Source of the DNA: Aerolutibacter ruishenii
GTDB lineage: Bacteria; Pseudomonadota; Gammaproteobacteria; Xanthomonadales; Xanthomonadaceae
Direction of reading: 5' to 3'
Assembly: GCF_007830115.1 (NCBI RefSeq)
Contig: NZ_VLKP01000012.1
Span: forward strand, 25,362 to 89,361
Length of the DNA: 64,000 nt
Numbering within the stretch: position 1 is the first letter of the stretch; every line of letters begins with the position of its first letter. Positions 1 to 12,528 of this stretch are shown here, in pieces. Made by a program: the position numbers and the translations under genes. The notes below the pieces were generated by a model. The model made no database searches. It was given only the letters and a program-made list of their open reading frames with translations, and was not told the DNA's origin.

Positions 1-879
1 CGGCGCCTTGCTGGGCAGGTACACCAGCGACGTGAAGTTCTGGTTGCCCTCCACGCGGTTGTGCGACCACGCCAGCGCTTCGTTGAAGTCGTGGCTGATG
101 TGCTTGTAGAACGCCTGGTAGTCGGCGTCGGTCAACTCGGCCTTGGGGCGGGTCCAGAGCGCAGAGGCCTGGTTCACGACCTCCAGCTCGGATGCGGCAT
201 CGGCCGGCTTGTCGGCGGTGTCATCAGCGTCCTCGCCCCACTTCTCCTTGGGCATGCGGATCGGGAAGCCGATGTGGTCGGAGTAGCGGCGGACCAGCTC
301 GCGCAGGCGCCAGCCGTCCAGGTACTCGTCCTCGCCGTCCTTCAGGTGCAGGGTGACGGTGGTGCCGCGGCTGGCGCGTTCCACCGGCTCAAGGGTGAAC
401 TCGCCTTCGCCGTCGGAAGTCCAACGCCACGCTTCATCGGTACCTGCGCGACGGCTTTCCACCGACACCTTGTCCGCCACCACGAACGCGGAATAGAAGC
501 CCACGCCGAACTGACCGATCAGCTGCGCGTCGGCCTTCTGCTGCGCCGACAGCGCCTCGATGAACTTGCGGGTGCCGGAGCGGGCGATGGTGCCGAGGTT
601 GCCGATCAGCTCGTCGCGGCTCATGCCGATGCCGCTGTCGGCGATGGTCAGCGTGCGCGCGTCCTTGTCCCAGGTGATGTCGATGGTGAGGTCGGGCTGG
701 TCGCGGTACAACGTGGCGTCCTGCAGCGCCTCGAAGCGCAGCTTGTCGCATGCGTCGGCGGCGTTGGACGCCAGCTCGCGCAGGAACACGTCCTTGTTGG
801 AGTACAGGGAGTGGGTGACCAGGTGCAGGACTTGCTGGACCTCGGCCTGGAAACGGTGGGTTTCGGTCTGGGTGGTCAT
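1..879 (-). CDS. htpG: Chaperone HtpG (Hsp90), N-terminal part, cut by window edge
   Basis: Bacterial Hsp90: an ATP-driven cytoplasmic dimeric chaperone. The 293 codons present hold the whole N-terminal GHKL ATPase domain and the start of the middle domain; the family is about 630 residues, so over half lies left of the window. Visible motifs are [16 protein letters not shown] near residue 31-46 (the Mg/ATP-binding Asn and neighbours), [11 protein letters not shown] near residue 83, a GTIARSGT segment and the [12 protein letters not shown] lid/ATP motif. The start is the ATG at 879, giving [16 protein letters not shown], the expected N-terminus. It diverges from the FAD oxidoreductase; a sigma-32-like promoter precedes it. 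Identity is firm; only the C-terminus is unseen. Confidence 0.96.
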   Translation of the reverse strand, partial: MTTQTETHRFQAEVQQVLHLVTHSLYSNKDVFLRELASNAADACDKLRFEALQDATLYRDQPDLTIDITWDKDARTLTIADSGIGMSRDELIGNLGTIARSGTRKFIEALSAQQKADAQLIGQFGVGFYSAFVVADKVSVESRRAGTDEAWRWTSDGEGEFTLEPVERASRGTTVTLHLKDGEDEYLDGWRLRELVRRYSDHIGFPIRMPKEKWGEDADDTADKPADAASELEVVNQASALWTRPKAELTDADYQAFYKHISHDFNEALAWSHNRVEGNQNFTSLVYLPSKAP

Positions 880-911
880 GGCCTTGGGGGCGTGGTTGGG
901 TTCTGGGCTTG

Positions 912-939
912 AGGTGGGTTCGCCGGGTGGGTTTTCAAG
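912..939 (-). promoter_or_regulatory. Candidate sigma-32 (RpoH) heat-shock promoter of htpG
   Basis: On the minus strand CTTGAAA (939-933) is followed after 14 bases by CCCACCT (918-912). The gammaproteobacterial RpoH consensus is CTTGAAA, 11-16 bases, CCCCATnT, so the -35 is perfect and the -10 close. The implied RNA start is about 25-30 bases before the htpG ATG. Regulation of htpG by sigma-32 is established in E. coli; here it is inferred from the match and position. Confidence 0.6.
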
Positions 940-1031
940 CCGCCTTGCCATCCGGGGAGTGGCGTTCGTGATCGGGGCTTCGCGCGGCGCCGTTTACGCT
1001 GCCCCTCCATCCCGGCGCCCGACCTCGACCC

Positions 1032-2243
1032 ATGGACCTCAAGAGTGGTTACCCGTACTGGGCGGTGAAGAACGGGCTGATGCACGCCTTTCCGCCGCTG
1101 CGCACCGATCTGCGCTGCGAGGTGGCGGTGCTCGGCGCCGGCATCACGGGCGCGCTGGTGGCCGATGAGTTGGCCACTCACGGGCACGATGTGGCGGTGC
1201 TGGAGCAGCGCGACGTGGCGTGGGGCAGCACCGCGGCGAGCACCGCATTGCTGCAGTACGAGATCGACACGCACATGGTCGACCTGGCCAAGCAGTATGG
1301 CGAGGACGACGCCGTGCTGGCCTACCGCGCCTGCGCCGCGGCCATCGACCTGTTGCGGGACAAGGCGCGTGACGTGCGCGATGTGGATTTCGCGGGCAAC
1401 CACAGCCTGTACTTCGCCAGCCGCAAGCGCCATATGCGCGATCTGCAAGCCGAGTACGCATTGCGCCATCGCCACGGATTCGACGTGGACTGGCTGGAAG
1501 GCGATGAAGTAAGGGCGGAATACGGGTTCGATGCACCGGCGGCGATCCTCAGCCGGCAGGCCGCGCGCGTGGACCCGTACCGGATGGCCAGCCGGCTGCT
1601 GGACCGATTGCAGCGGCGTGGCGTGCCGGTGCATGACCGCACGCGCGTCGTCCGTATCCAGGCGCGTCCGCGCAGCGTGGTGCTGACCACCGACGACGGC
1701 CACACCGTGACCGCGGAGCATCTGGTGGTGGCGACGGGCTATGCCGCGCAGGACCAGCTCGGCCGGCGCGTGGCCCGCAACCGCAGCAGCTACGCGTTCA
1801 TCACCGACCCCATTCCCGATGCGGAGCTGGGCAAGTTGGCCACGACGATGGTGTGGGAATCCGCACGGCCGTACCTCTACCTGCGCACCACTGGGGACGG
1901 CCGGCTGCTGGTCGGTGGCGAGGACGATGCCGTGGACATCGCCGCGCGCCGCGACATGCGCGTGGACCGCAAGGCGCGAAAGCTCGCCAAGCGGGTAGCG
2001 GCGCTGTTCCCCAGGCTGCCGGTAACGCCGGTGTTTTCGTGGGCGGGCACGTTTGCCGAGACCAAGGACGGCCTGCCGTACTTCGGCCCGCACCCGGACC
2101 ACGGCCAGCGCGTGCTGTTCGCGATGGCCTACGGCGGCAATGGCATCACCTATTCGATGATGGGCGCGGGACTGCTGCGCGCGTTGATCGAGAAGCGGGC
2201 GCAGCCGTTGCAGCGGTTGTTCGGCTTTGACCGATCGCGGTAG
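1032..2243 (+). CDS. FAD-dependent oxidoreductase, DAO/GlpO-like family
   Basis: A 403-residue flavoprotein of the D-amino-acid-oxidase fold. An N-terminal dinucleotide-binding motif VAVLGAGITGALVADEL (about residues 32-48) is followed by the ribose-binding acidic end at VAVLEQRDVAWGSTAAST, and a C-terminal FAD-contact segment reads DGLPYFGPHP ... MAYGGNGITYSMMGA. No signal peptide or membrane segment is evident, so it should be cytoplasmic. Members of this family oxidise amines or amino acids; the substrate cannot be told from the sequence. The gene stands alone between divergent htpG and convergent gcvP, ending at a shared hairpin. Family assignment is firm, specific function unknown. Confidence 0.85.
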   Translation: MDLKSGYPYWAVKNGLMHAFPPLRTDLRCEVAVLGAGITGALVADELATHGHDVAVLEQRDVAWGSTAASTALLQYEIDTHMVDLAKQYGEDDAVLAYRACAAAIDLLRDKARDVRDVDFAGNHSLYFASRKRHMRDLQAEYALRHRHGFDVDWLEGDEVRAEYGFDAPAAILSRQAARVDPYRMASRLLDRLQRRGVPVHDRTRVVRIQARPRSVVLTTDDGHTVTAEHLVVATGYAAQDQLGRRVARNRSSYAFITDPIPDAELGKLATTMVWESARPYLYLRTTGDGRLLVGGEDDAVDIAARRDMRVDRKARKLAKRVAALFPRLPVTPVFSWAGTFAETKDGLPYFGPHPDHGQRVLFAMAYGGNGITYSMMGAGLLRALIEKRAQPLQRLFGFDRSR

Positions 2244-2256
2244 ATGGCCCCAACGA

Positions 2257-2280
2257 AAAAGGCGCCCGAAGGCGCCTTTT
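2257..2280. terminator. Bidirectional intrinsic terminator
   Basis: A perfect 10-bp stem AAAAGGCGCC / GGCGCCTTTT with a CGAA tetraloop lies between the convergent ends of the FAD oxidoreductase (2243) and gcvP (2302). A-tract and T-tract flank the GC core, so it can terminate transcription from both sides. Confidence 0.9.
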
Positions 2281-2301
2281 CCGTGAACCGTGCAGTGGGG
2301 C

Positions 2302-5187
<2,886 letters not shown>

Positions 5188-5232
5188 GGAAGGGCGTCCG
5201 AAGGCATACGTGCGGTGCCGCACGCGAGGCGC

Positions 5233-5430
5233 CCCTCTGTCCTTTTGCCTGAGAGTTTGCAGCACCCGGGGGAGGGTGGAGACGCTGCTTGCACCTTCGG
5301 CGCCGGATTTGACCGGTCTCTCCAGAGTTGCTCGCACGGAGTGGTACGGGGGCCTGAGCGATTACGGGCGTTACGCCTTCGGCAGCGGCGCGCCTGGCCA
5401 GGCCAGGGACCGCTTCTCCCACCGCGTGCA
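5233..5430 (-). promoter_or_regulatory. Tandem glycine riboswitch in the gcvP leader
   Basis: On the minus strand two consecutive glycine aptamers are readable. Aptamer I contains GTGGGAGAAGC, GCCGAAGGCGTAA and TCGCTCAGGC; aptamer II contains TCTGGAGAGACCGG, GCCGAAGGTGCAA and AACTCTCAGGCAAAAGGACA. These are the conserved P1/P3 core strings of the gcvT-type riboswitch family. The second aptamer ends about 45 bases before the gcvP ATG, leaving room for an expression platform close to the start codon. In this family glycine binding normally switches on cleavage-system genes. Tandem architecture is seen directly; ON behaviour is inferred. Confidence 0.93.
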
Positions 5431-5442
5431 TGGAGCCCGGCG

Positions 5443-5471
5443 ATTATACCCCCGACCGGGGAGGGATGCCC
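5443..5471 (-). promoter_or_regulatory. Candidate promoter of the gcvP transcript
   Basis: A perfect minus-strand TATAAT occupies 5448-5443, about a dozen bases before the first riboswitch base, so the RNA would begin right at the aptamer. The -35 region 17 bases upstream (GGGCAT, 5471-5466) is poor and lies inside the loop/arm of the inverted repeat at 5449-5484, suggesting either an activator or a strong extended -10 requirement. Confidence 0.6.
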
Positions 5472-5484
5472 GCCCGGTCGGGGG
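5449..5484. repeat. Perfect 12-bp inverted repeat overlapping the gcvP -35 region
   Basis: CCCCCGACCGGG (5449-5460) is exactly complementary to CCCGGTCGGGGG (5473-5484), separated by 12 bases. It lies downstream of the PP2C-regulator operon (same strand, stop at 5568) and immediately upstream of the gcvP TATAAT. It may be the terminator of the upstream operon, although no clean T-tract follows, or an operator for the gcvP promoter. Confidence 0.6.
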
Positions 5485-5567
5485 CGCAGTCCGTCGCGGT
5501 TGTGGCTGGTCAGGCGGGCCTTGCCGTCGGCAGGCACGGCGGCGTACTCGTCACCGTCGCGACCGGG

Positions 5568-6743
5568 TCAGGCGTGCGACAGCCGGCGAACCGCTACCGT
5601 CGTCACATCGTCAAACGACTCGGTGGTGCCGACATGGGCCTCCAGGGCGTCCGTCACCGTGTCCAGCAGGGCGGCGGCGCTGGCCGATGGCGCGGCGAGC
5701 AAGGCGAGCAGGCGCGCTTCGCCGAACGGCTCGCCTTCGCCCATGGCGTCCACCACGCCATCGGTATAGGCGAACAGCGTGTCACCGGGTGCCAGGCGCA
5801 TGGTCTGGACGTGCATGCCCGCCCCGTTGGAGAGTCCAAGCGCGGGTGCGGTGGGGCCGAGCCGGGCACGGACCCCGCCGTCGCCCAGCACCATCGGCGG
5901 GTCGTGGCCGGCGTTGACGTAGGTGAGTTGGCCGTCCCCCGGGTCGAGGATGCCGAAGAACACCGTGGCGAACATGTTGGCGCGTTCGTGCACGGTGGCG
6001 ATGTAATCGTTGGTCTGCGACATCGCGCCCAGCACCGTGGAGGCCGGATCGACACTGGCCGAAGGGCCCCGGATCGCACCGGAACGCAGCAGGCTGCGGA
6101 ACAGCGCCATGTACAAGGCAGCGCCCACGCCCTTGTCGCACACGTCGGCGATGACCACGCCCAGGCCGGCGCCCGGCACGGGGAACAGGTCGTAGAAGTC
6201 GCCCGCCACCTGGCGTGCCGGGCGGAAGCGGGCGGCGACCTGCCAGCCTTCGACATGCGGCAATTCGGCCGGGAGGAAGCCCAGCTGTATCTGGCGCCCG
6301 ATTTCCAGCTCACGCTCCAGGCTGCGGGCGTGTTGCTGCTCCATGTCGCGCAACCGCTTGCGGGCCAGCGCCGAGTCCACGCGCGCGCGCAGGATGTGCG
6401 GGTTGAAGGGTTTGGTGAGGTAGTCCTCGGCACCGGACGACAGGCATCGCACCACCGTGTCGGTGTCCTCCAGCGCCGAGATCATCATCACCGGAACCTG
6501 CGCCAGCCGATCGTGGTCCTTGAACGCCGACAGCACCTGGTGGCCGTCCATGCCCGGCATCATGATGTCCAGCAGCACCAGGTCGTAAGCGGTGTCCTGC
6601 GCGGCCTGCAGCGCTTGCGCGCCGCCTTCGGCGACATCCACGCCGTGACCGTGGTGCTGCAGGCGCCGGGACAGGACGTCACGGTTGAACGGATCGTCGT
6701 CGACGACAAGGATGCGGGCCATGGCCGGGGCCGCCACGCTCAC
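5568..6743 (-). CDS. Response regulator with C-terminal PP2C-type (SpoIIE/RsbU-like) phosphatase
   Basis: 391 residues. Residues 8-125 are a receiver domain (ILVVDDDPFNRD, phospho-acceptor Asp about 59 in LVLLDIMMPGMDG, Lys in TKPFNPH). A charged coiled linker (about 128-158, with LEIGRQIQLGFLP) leads to a PP2C/SpoIIE phosphatase domain with metal motifs VAGDFYDLF, VIADVCDKGVGAAL and YTDGVVDAMGEGEPFG. Such proteins dephosphorylate STAS anti-anti-sigma proteins when their receiver is phosphorylated. The GTG at 6743 overlaps the patatin stop (GTGA) and has a GGAAG element 7 bases upstream; an ATG at 6722 is the alternative. It ends the six-gene signalling operon. Domain calls are firm; the STAS target is inferred from the neighbour. 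Confidence 0.9.
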   Translation of the reverse strand: MSVAAPAMARILVVDDDPFNRDVLSRRLQHHGHGVDVAEGGAQALQAAQDTAYDLVLLDIMMPGMDGHQVLSAFKDHDRLAQVPVMMISALEDTDTVVRCLSSGAEDYLTKPFNPHILRARVDSALARKRLRDMEQQHARSLERELEIGRQIQLGFLPAELPHVEGWQVAARFRPARQVAGDFYDLFPVPGAGLGVVIADVCDKGVGAALYMALFRSLLRSGAIRGPSASVDPASTVLGAMSQTNDYIATVHERANMFATVFFGILDPGDGQLTYVNAGHDPPMVLGDGGVRARLGPTAPALGLSNGAGMHVQTMRLAPGDTLFAYTDGVVDAMGEGEPFGEARLLALLAAPSASAAALLDTVTDALEAHVGTTESFDDVTTVAVRRLSHA

Positions 6744-7618
6744 CGGAACGCTTCCACGGCAGCGGGGCGACCGCTGCCGAGCAGTTCCAGCAGGTAGGGC
6801 AACTGCTCCATGGCCGCGGCCTCGCCCGCTTCGATGATGTAGGGAATCTTGTCGGTGTCGAACAGGCGGATCCGCTGCTCGAAACGCGGCGTGACCAGGA
6901 TCACTTCGCCGTGGTGCGCCAGGCTGTGGAAGGCGAAGTTGGACTTGAACAGGTTGTTGGACATGATCGCGCTGAGCTGGAACGCGAAGCGGCTCGCTGA
7001 CGGCGTCGATTCCTGGTACGGGCTTTCGAAGCCCGCGGCGAGGATGATGTCGGCACCTTGCCGCACCGCGACGCCCACCGGCATCGGGTCGGACAGGTAA
7101 CCGTCCACCAGCAGCCGGTCACCCAGCCGCCACGGCGAGTAGGCGAAGGGCAGGGCCACGCTGGCCCGCACCGCATCCACCAGCGAGCCGGACGACAGCA
7201 CCACCTGCTCGCCGTTGGCGAAGTCGGTGGCGGTGATGTGCAACGGCGTGGCCATGTCCTCGATGCGCGTTTCGCCGAAGGCCTCGCGCAGGCGCGCCAT
7301 CATGACCGTGTCGTCACGCAGGCCGAAGCGGTCGGCGCGGAACCCGAACAGCCGCGGCGCGATCATGGCCAACATCGAATGGCGGCTGCGACCCTTGGCG
7401 ACCTCGCTGGTCCACAGGCGGCGCGTGTAGTCGGCGGTCTCTTCGGAACTACGCCCCAGCGCCATGGTGGCCGCGTAGATCGCCCCGGCGCTGCAACCCA
7501 CCAGCATGTCGATCTTGACCCCCGCGCGGGCGAGCGCGTTCTGCATGCCGATGGCCGCGGCGCACTTCACGCTGCCCGCGCCAATCACCAGGGCGATGCG
7601 CTTGCGCGGTGCGCTCAT
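6740..7618 (-). CDS. Patatin-like phospholipase family protein
   Basis: 292 residues with the patatin fold: a glycine-rich oxyanion segment VIGAGSVKCAAAIG (about 11-24), the nucleophile elbow GCSAGAIYAA (about 42-51) and a catalytic Asp in LLVDGYLSDPMPV. The dyad Ser/Asp is complete, so a lipid acyl hydrolase is likely; the substrate is unknown. No signal peptide is seen, so it is probably cytoplasmic or peripheral on the inner membrane. It sits between the STAS gene (stop/start overlap) and the PP2C regulator, an unusual place for a lipase, suggesting its activity is tied to the partner-switching module. Confidence 0.88.
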   Translation of the reverse strand: MSAPRKRIALVIGAGSVKCAAAIGMQNALARAGVKIDMLVGCSAGAIYAATMALGRSSEETADYTRRLWTSEVAKGRSRHSMLAMIAPRLFGFRADRFGLRDDTVMMARLREAFGETRIEDMATPLHITATDFANGEQVVLSSGSLVDAVRASVALPFAYSPWRLGDRLLVDGYLSDPMPVGVAVRQGADIILAAGFESPYQESTPSASRFAFQLSAIMSNNLFKSNFAFHSLAHHGEVILVTPRFEQRIRLFDTDKIPYIIEAGEAAAMEQLPYLLELLGSGRPAAVEAFR

Positions 7619-7959
7619 GGCGCTTCAACCGTGAAGCTGGCGATGGCGGCATCCACGTCGCCGTAGAGCTTGAGGATGCTGGTGAAGCCCGACAGTTCCA
7701 GCACGTGCAGCACGGTGGGCTGCACCGCGGCCAGGCGGAAGTCGCCGCCCTGCCGACGTGCGTCCTTGAGCGTGGCGAGCAACGCGCGCAGGCCGGCGCT
7801 GCTGGTGTACACCACCTCGCGGAAGTCGGCGACGAGCTGCACGCCGCTCTCCTGCACCGTGTCGGCCAGGCTGCGCTGCAGTTCCTCGGCGGTGAGGCTG
7901 TCGATGCTGCCGCGGATGGTGGCCACCGAAACCTGGCCGCGCGTAATCAGGATTTCCAT
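7615..7959 (-). CDS. STAS-domain anti-anti-sigma factor-like protein
   Basis: A 114-residue single STAS domain. The conserved phosphorylation loop reads REVVYTSSAGLRALL, with the Ser expected to be phosphorylated by the partner kinase. The start at 7959 (MEILITRGQVSVATI) is chosen because GGAGGA lies 6 bases upstream; a longer frame to 7986 lacks support. Proteins of this kind bind an HATPase anti-sigma partner when dephosphorylated. The partner kinase (7976-8437) and phosphatase (5568-6743) are in the same operon. Its final codons overlap the patatin start, implying coupling. Confidence 0.9.
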   Translation of the reverse strand: MEILITRGQVSVATIRGSIDSLTAEELQRSLADTVQESGVQLVADFREVVYTSSAGLRALLATLKDARRQGGDFRLAAVQPTVLHVLELSGFTSILKLYGDVDAAIASFTVEAP

Positions 7960-7975
7960 GCATGCTCCTCCGCGC

Positions 7976-8437
7976 TCATGGCGCAAGGTCCCTGGTGAAA
8001 GTGAAACGGTTGCCCGTCGCCGGGTCGTAGCGGTGGTGGATCGTGGTCATCAGCCGGGTCACCAGCGCCCAGCCGATGCCGCCGGGATTGCGTGATTCCC
8101 ACGGTGCATCCATGTCCGGGGCAGGGACCGCCTCGGGATCAAAACGCGGGGCATGGTCACGGATGTCGATGCGCACGCGGTCGACGTTCCAATCCAGGGT
8201 CAGCGCCACCGGACCTTGCCGCGTGGTGCCATAACCATGGGCGATGATGTTGGCCACGACCTCCTCCACGGCCAGCCGCACCGCATACGTGGCCGCGGCG
8301 TCGGCGCCGGCGGCGGCACAGGCGCGGTCGGCCAGCGCCAGCAGCGCGGGCAGTTGCGGCAGCTCGGCGGGACAGGTCAGGTGCAATCGCTGCGGGGCGG
8401 ACAGATCAGTGGCATCGGCGACATCGGCGGCGCTCAT
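7976..8437 (-). CDS. Anti-sigma regulatory factor / serine kinase (HATPase_c_2, RsbW-like)
   Basis: 153 residues with a GHKL ATPase domain: the N-box VRLAVEEVVANIIAHGYG (about 70-87) carries the Glu and Asn, a shortened DHAPRFDP stands for the G1 box, and NPGGIGWALVTRLM is the G2 box. RsbW/SpoIIAB-type proteins phosphorylate a STAS partner on Ser and sequester a sigma factor or another target. No sigma factor gene is adjacent, so the output may be non-transcriptional. The start at 8437 overlaps the CheY-like gene stop (ATGA). Confidence 0.9.
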   Translation of the reverse strand: MSAADVADATDLSAPQRLHLTCPAELPQLPALLALADRACAAAGADAAATYAVRLAVEEVVANIIAHGYGTTRQGPVALTLDWNVDRVRIDIRDHAPRFDPEAVPAPDMDAPWESRNPGGIGWALVTRLMTTIHHRYDPATGNRFTFTRDLAP

Positions 8438-8797
8438 TCCGATGCCTCCAGTGCCAAGGCGATCTTCCCCAGCAGGCGTGGCAGATCAACAGGCTTGGTG
8501 TCGAAATCGTCGCAGCCGGCCTGCAGGGCGCTTTCGCGGTCGCCGGTCATGGCATGGGCCGACAGCGCTATCACCGGGATGCCGCGGGTGGCGGCATCGG
8601 CCTTGATGCGGCGCGTGGCATCCCAGCCATCCAGCACGGGCAGGCTGAGGTCCATCAGGATCACATCGGGCTGTTCGGCGCGTGCCTGCTCGACTGCCTG
8701 CTGTCCGTCGATGGCCATTGACACGTCGTGGCCGGCGCGGAGCAGCCGCCGCGACAGCATGTCGCGGTTGAGCTCGTTGTCCTCCACGAGCAGGATC

Positions 8798-8805
<8 letters not shown>
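8434..8805 (-). CDS. Single-domain (CheY-like) response regulator
   Basis: 123 residues from the ATG at 8805: a lone receiver domain starting [15 protein letters not shown], phospho-acceptor Asp about 52 ([13 protein letters not shown]), a Ser/Ala switch in VIALSAHAM and Lys in DTKPVDLP. No output domain. It overlaps the end of the upstream histidine kinase by eight bases, so it is the likely phosphotransfer partner of that kinase. In this operon it could relay a signal to the anti-sigma-type ATPase, but that is inference. Confidence 0.93.
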
Positions 8806-10252
<1,447 letters not shown>

Positions 10253-10355
10253 CCTGTGCGAAATGCGGACGGTACCCGGCTCAACGCAGCCGGGTGGCGG
10301 GGCAGGCCATCCGGGCGGAAGGCGTCAAGTGGCGGGGTGCGAGCCCCGGAAATGC

Positions 10356-10382
10356 GGACGGCCGGCGCAGGGCCGGCCGTCC
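10356..10382 (-). terminator. Perfect hairpin after the M2 peptidase gene, possible terminator
   Basis: An 11-bp perfect stem (GGACGGCCGGC / GCCGGCCGTCC) with a five-base loop lies 18 bases past the M2 peptidase stop. Only a short ATTT follows on the minus strand, so termination efficiency is uncertain, but the location between two same-strand genes suits a terminator. Confidence 0.5.
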
Positions 10383-10399
10383 GGTACAGCGTGGGGCCC

Positions 10400-12391
10400 T
10401 CAGCCCTGCTTGGCGGGCGTAGCGGGCTTGGCCGGTGCGACAGCCGTCGCCGAAGCCTGCCAACCGCAGGTGCGGCCTTCGTTCTGCTGCTTCAGCCAGT
10501 CCTGCAGCGGCGCGAAGTATTCCAGCACCGCCGAGGCGTCCATCTTCTCGCCGCCGGTCAGCTCCTTCAGCGTCTTCTGCCAAGGCTGGCTGGCGCCCTT
10601 GCTCAGCATGGCCTGGAAGCGCTTGCCGGCTTCTGCGTTGCCGTAGAACGAGCACTCGTGCAGCGGGCCCTTGTAGCCCGACGCATCGCACAGCGCCTTG
10701 TAGAACTGGAACTGCAGCACGTGCGCCAGGAAGTAGCGCGTGTACGGGGTGTTGCCCGGCACGTGGTACTTGGCGCCCGGATCGAAGAAGTCCTCGCCGC
10801 GCGCGCTGGCGGGCGCCACGCCCTGGTACCTGGCCTTCAGCTCCCACCACGCCTTGTTGTAGTCGCCGGGCTTGATCGAGCCGTCGAACACGCCCCAGCG
10901 CCAACGGTCGATCATCAGGCCGAACGGCAGGAACGAGACCTTCGCCAAGGCCATGCGCATCTGTGCGTTGACCAGCGCTTCGTTGCTCTGCTGCTGCTCG
11001 CCCACCAGGCCGATGGACTGCAGGTACCTGGGCGTCATCGACAGCACGATGGTGTCGCCGATGGCCTCGTGGAAGCCGTCGTGCGCGCCCTGCTGGAATA
11101 GCGGCGGCAGGTTGTTGTAGGCCAGGTAGTAATACACGTGGCCCAGCTCGTGGTAAATGGTGGTGAAGTCTTCCTCGTTGGGCTTGATGCACATCTTGGT
11201 GCGCACGTCGCCCTTCATGTTCATGTCCCACGCGCTGGCGTGGCACACCACGTCGCGGTCACGCGGCTTGATGAACTGGGTCTTGGTCCAGTAGCTCTCC
11301 GGCAGCTTGGCCATGCCCAGCGAGGTGTAGAAGTCCTGCGCGCGCTCGGTCATGGTGCGCGCGATGTCAGCCTGCGCGGCATGCTCGATCTCGGCCAGGT
11401 CGGTCGGCGAGCGCTGGCCGGCGTTCCTGGCCAGCTCGGCGTCGTAGGCGGTGCGGTACTGCGCGGCCAACGTGCTGGTGATGTCCAGACTGCCGGCGTT
11501 GGGGTACGGCGCAAGGACGTCCCACAGGTTGCCCCAGTCCTGCTGCCACATGTTGCCCATCAGGTGCGCGGGCAGCATGCCGCCGGCCACGTGGCCCTTG
11601 TCGGCGCCGTATTTGGCGTCCAGGCGCGTGCCGGCGTAGCAGTGCAGCTGCTCGTACAGCGGCTTGACCTGGCCCCACAGCCGGTCGGTTTCCGCCGCGA
11701 TCTCGGTCGGGGTCATGTCGTAGCCCGAGCGCCACATCTCGCCGGCGTCGGCAAAACCCATTTCCCTGGCGCCTTCGTTCACCAGCTCGACGAAGCGGGT
11801 GTAGTCCTTGCGCATCGGCTGGGCGATGGTGTGCCAGCCTTGCCACGCATCCAACTGCGCGGTGTAGTCGCGGCTGTTGCGCAGCACGTCTTCAAGCTCG
11901 CCCAGCTGCCGGCACTTCCTGGCCTCGCCTTCGCCGGTGCAGTAGCTGCCGGCGCCGTACATGCCCTCCATCCTGGTGGCGATCTGGGTGAGCTCGGCCA
12001 GCTTGGCCGGGTCCTTCGGGGCGGGCATCGCGGTGGCCAGCTTCAGCAGGTGGATGGCGCGCGCGGTCTCCGGCGACATCTGCTTGCCTTCGAACTTGCG
12101 CGCCTGCTCGATCCAGCTGTTGAGCTGGGTCAGGTAGCGCTCGTTGGCCTTGGCCGACAGCAGCTGGCTGTCGTCATTGATGTAGGTGGAGGACAGCCAC
12201 TGTGCGGCGGTCAGCTCCGGGTACATGGCCAGGTACTCGGCGTTGACCCGGGCGATGAACTGGTCGGCGGTTTCGCCGGCCGGCGCGGTGGATGCGGCGC
12301 CGGTGGCGGGCGTGGGCTCCTTCTTGCAGCCGGCCAGGCCCAGCACGGCAGCGGTGACGCCCAGTGCGAGCAGCGTGCGGATCGGGGTCAT
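10400..12391 (-). CDS. M2 family peptidyl-dipeptidase lipoprotein (bacterial ACE homologue)
   Basis: 663 residues. A lipoprotein signal with lipobox LAGC (Cys about 22) anchors it outside the inner membrane. The gluzincin motif HELGH is near residue 413 in TTIYHELGHVYYYLAY, followed about 24 residues later by the third zinc ligand Glu in GFHEAIGDTIVLSMTP. This matches bacterial homologues of angiotensin-converting enzyme such as the Xanthomonas enzyme, which remove C-terminal dipeptides from peptides. Length and spacing fit a single-domain M2 peptidase. Monocistronic, with its own hairpin at the 3' end. Confidence 0.94.
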   Translation of the reverse strand: MTPIRTLLALGVTAAVLGLAGCKKEPTPATGAASTAPAGETADQFIARVNAEYLAMYPELTAAQWLSSTYINDDSQLLSAKANERYLTQLNSWIEQARKFEGKQMSPETARAIHLLKLATAMPAPKDPAKLAELTQIATRMEGMYGAGSYCTGEGEARKCRQLGELEDVLRNSRDYTAQLDAWQGWHTIAQPMRKDYTRFVELVNEGAREMGFADAGEMWRSGYDMTPTEIAAETDRLWGQVKPLYEQLHCYAGTRLDAKYGADKGHVAGGMLPAHLMGNMWQQDWGNLWDVLAPYPNAGSLDITSTLAAQYRTAYDAELARNAGQRSPTDLAEIEHAAQADIARTMTERAQDFYTSLGMAKLPESYWTKTQFIKPRDRDVVCHASAWDMNMKGDVRTKMCIKPNEEDFTTIYHELGHVYYYLAYNNLPPLFQQGAHDGFHEAIGDTIVLSMTPRYLQSIGLVGEQQQSNEALVNAQMRMALAKVSFLPFGLMIDRWRWGVFDGSIKPGDYNKAWWELKARYQGVAPASARGEDFFDPGAKYHVPGNTPYTRYFLAHVLQFQFYKALCDASGYKGPLHECSFYGNAEAGKRFQAMLSKGASQPWQKTLKELTGGEKMDASAVLEYFAPLQDWLKQQNEGRTCGWQASATAVAPAKPATPAKQG

Positions 12392-12528
12392 GCGCGGGTT
12401 CCTCAGGGTGCGGGCGCGCCGGGCGCCGGTCCGCGAAGGCTAGTGGGCGCCGGGAGGCGAAGCAAGTCGCGGTGCGCCGCCGGTGCTTGTCGTGGCGTGT
12501 TGTGACGCACGCGACGTGCGCGCCGCCC

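Noticed and set aside
5188..5337. N-terminal extension of gcvP
   Set aside because: It would translate the second glycine aptamer; the ATG at 5187 gives the standard N-terminus.
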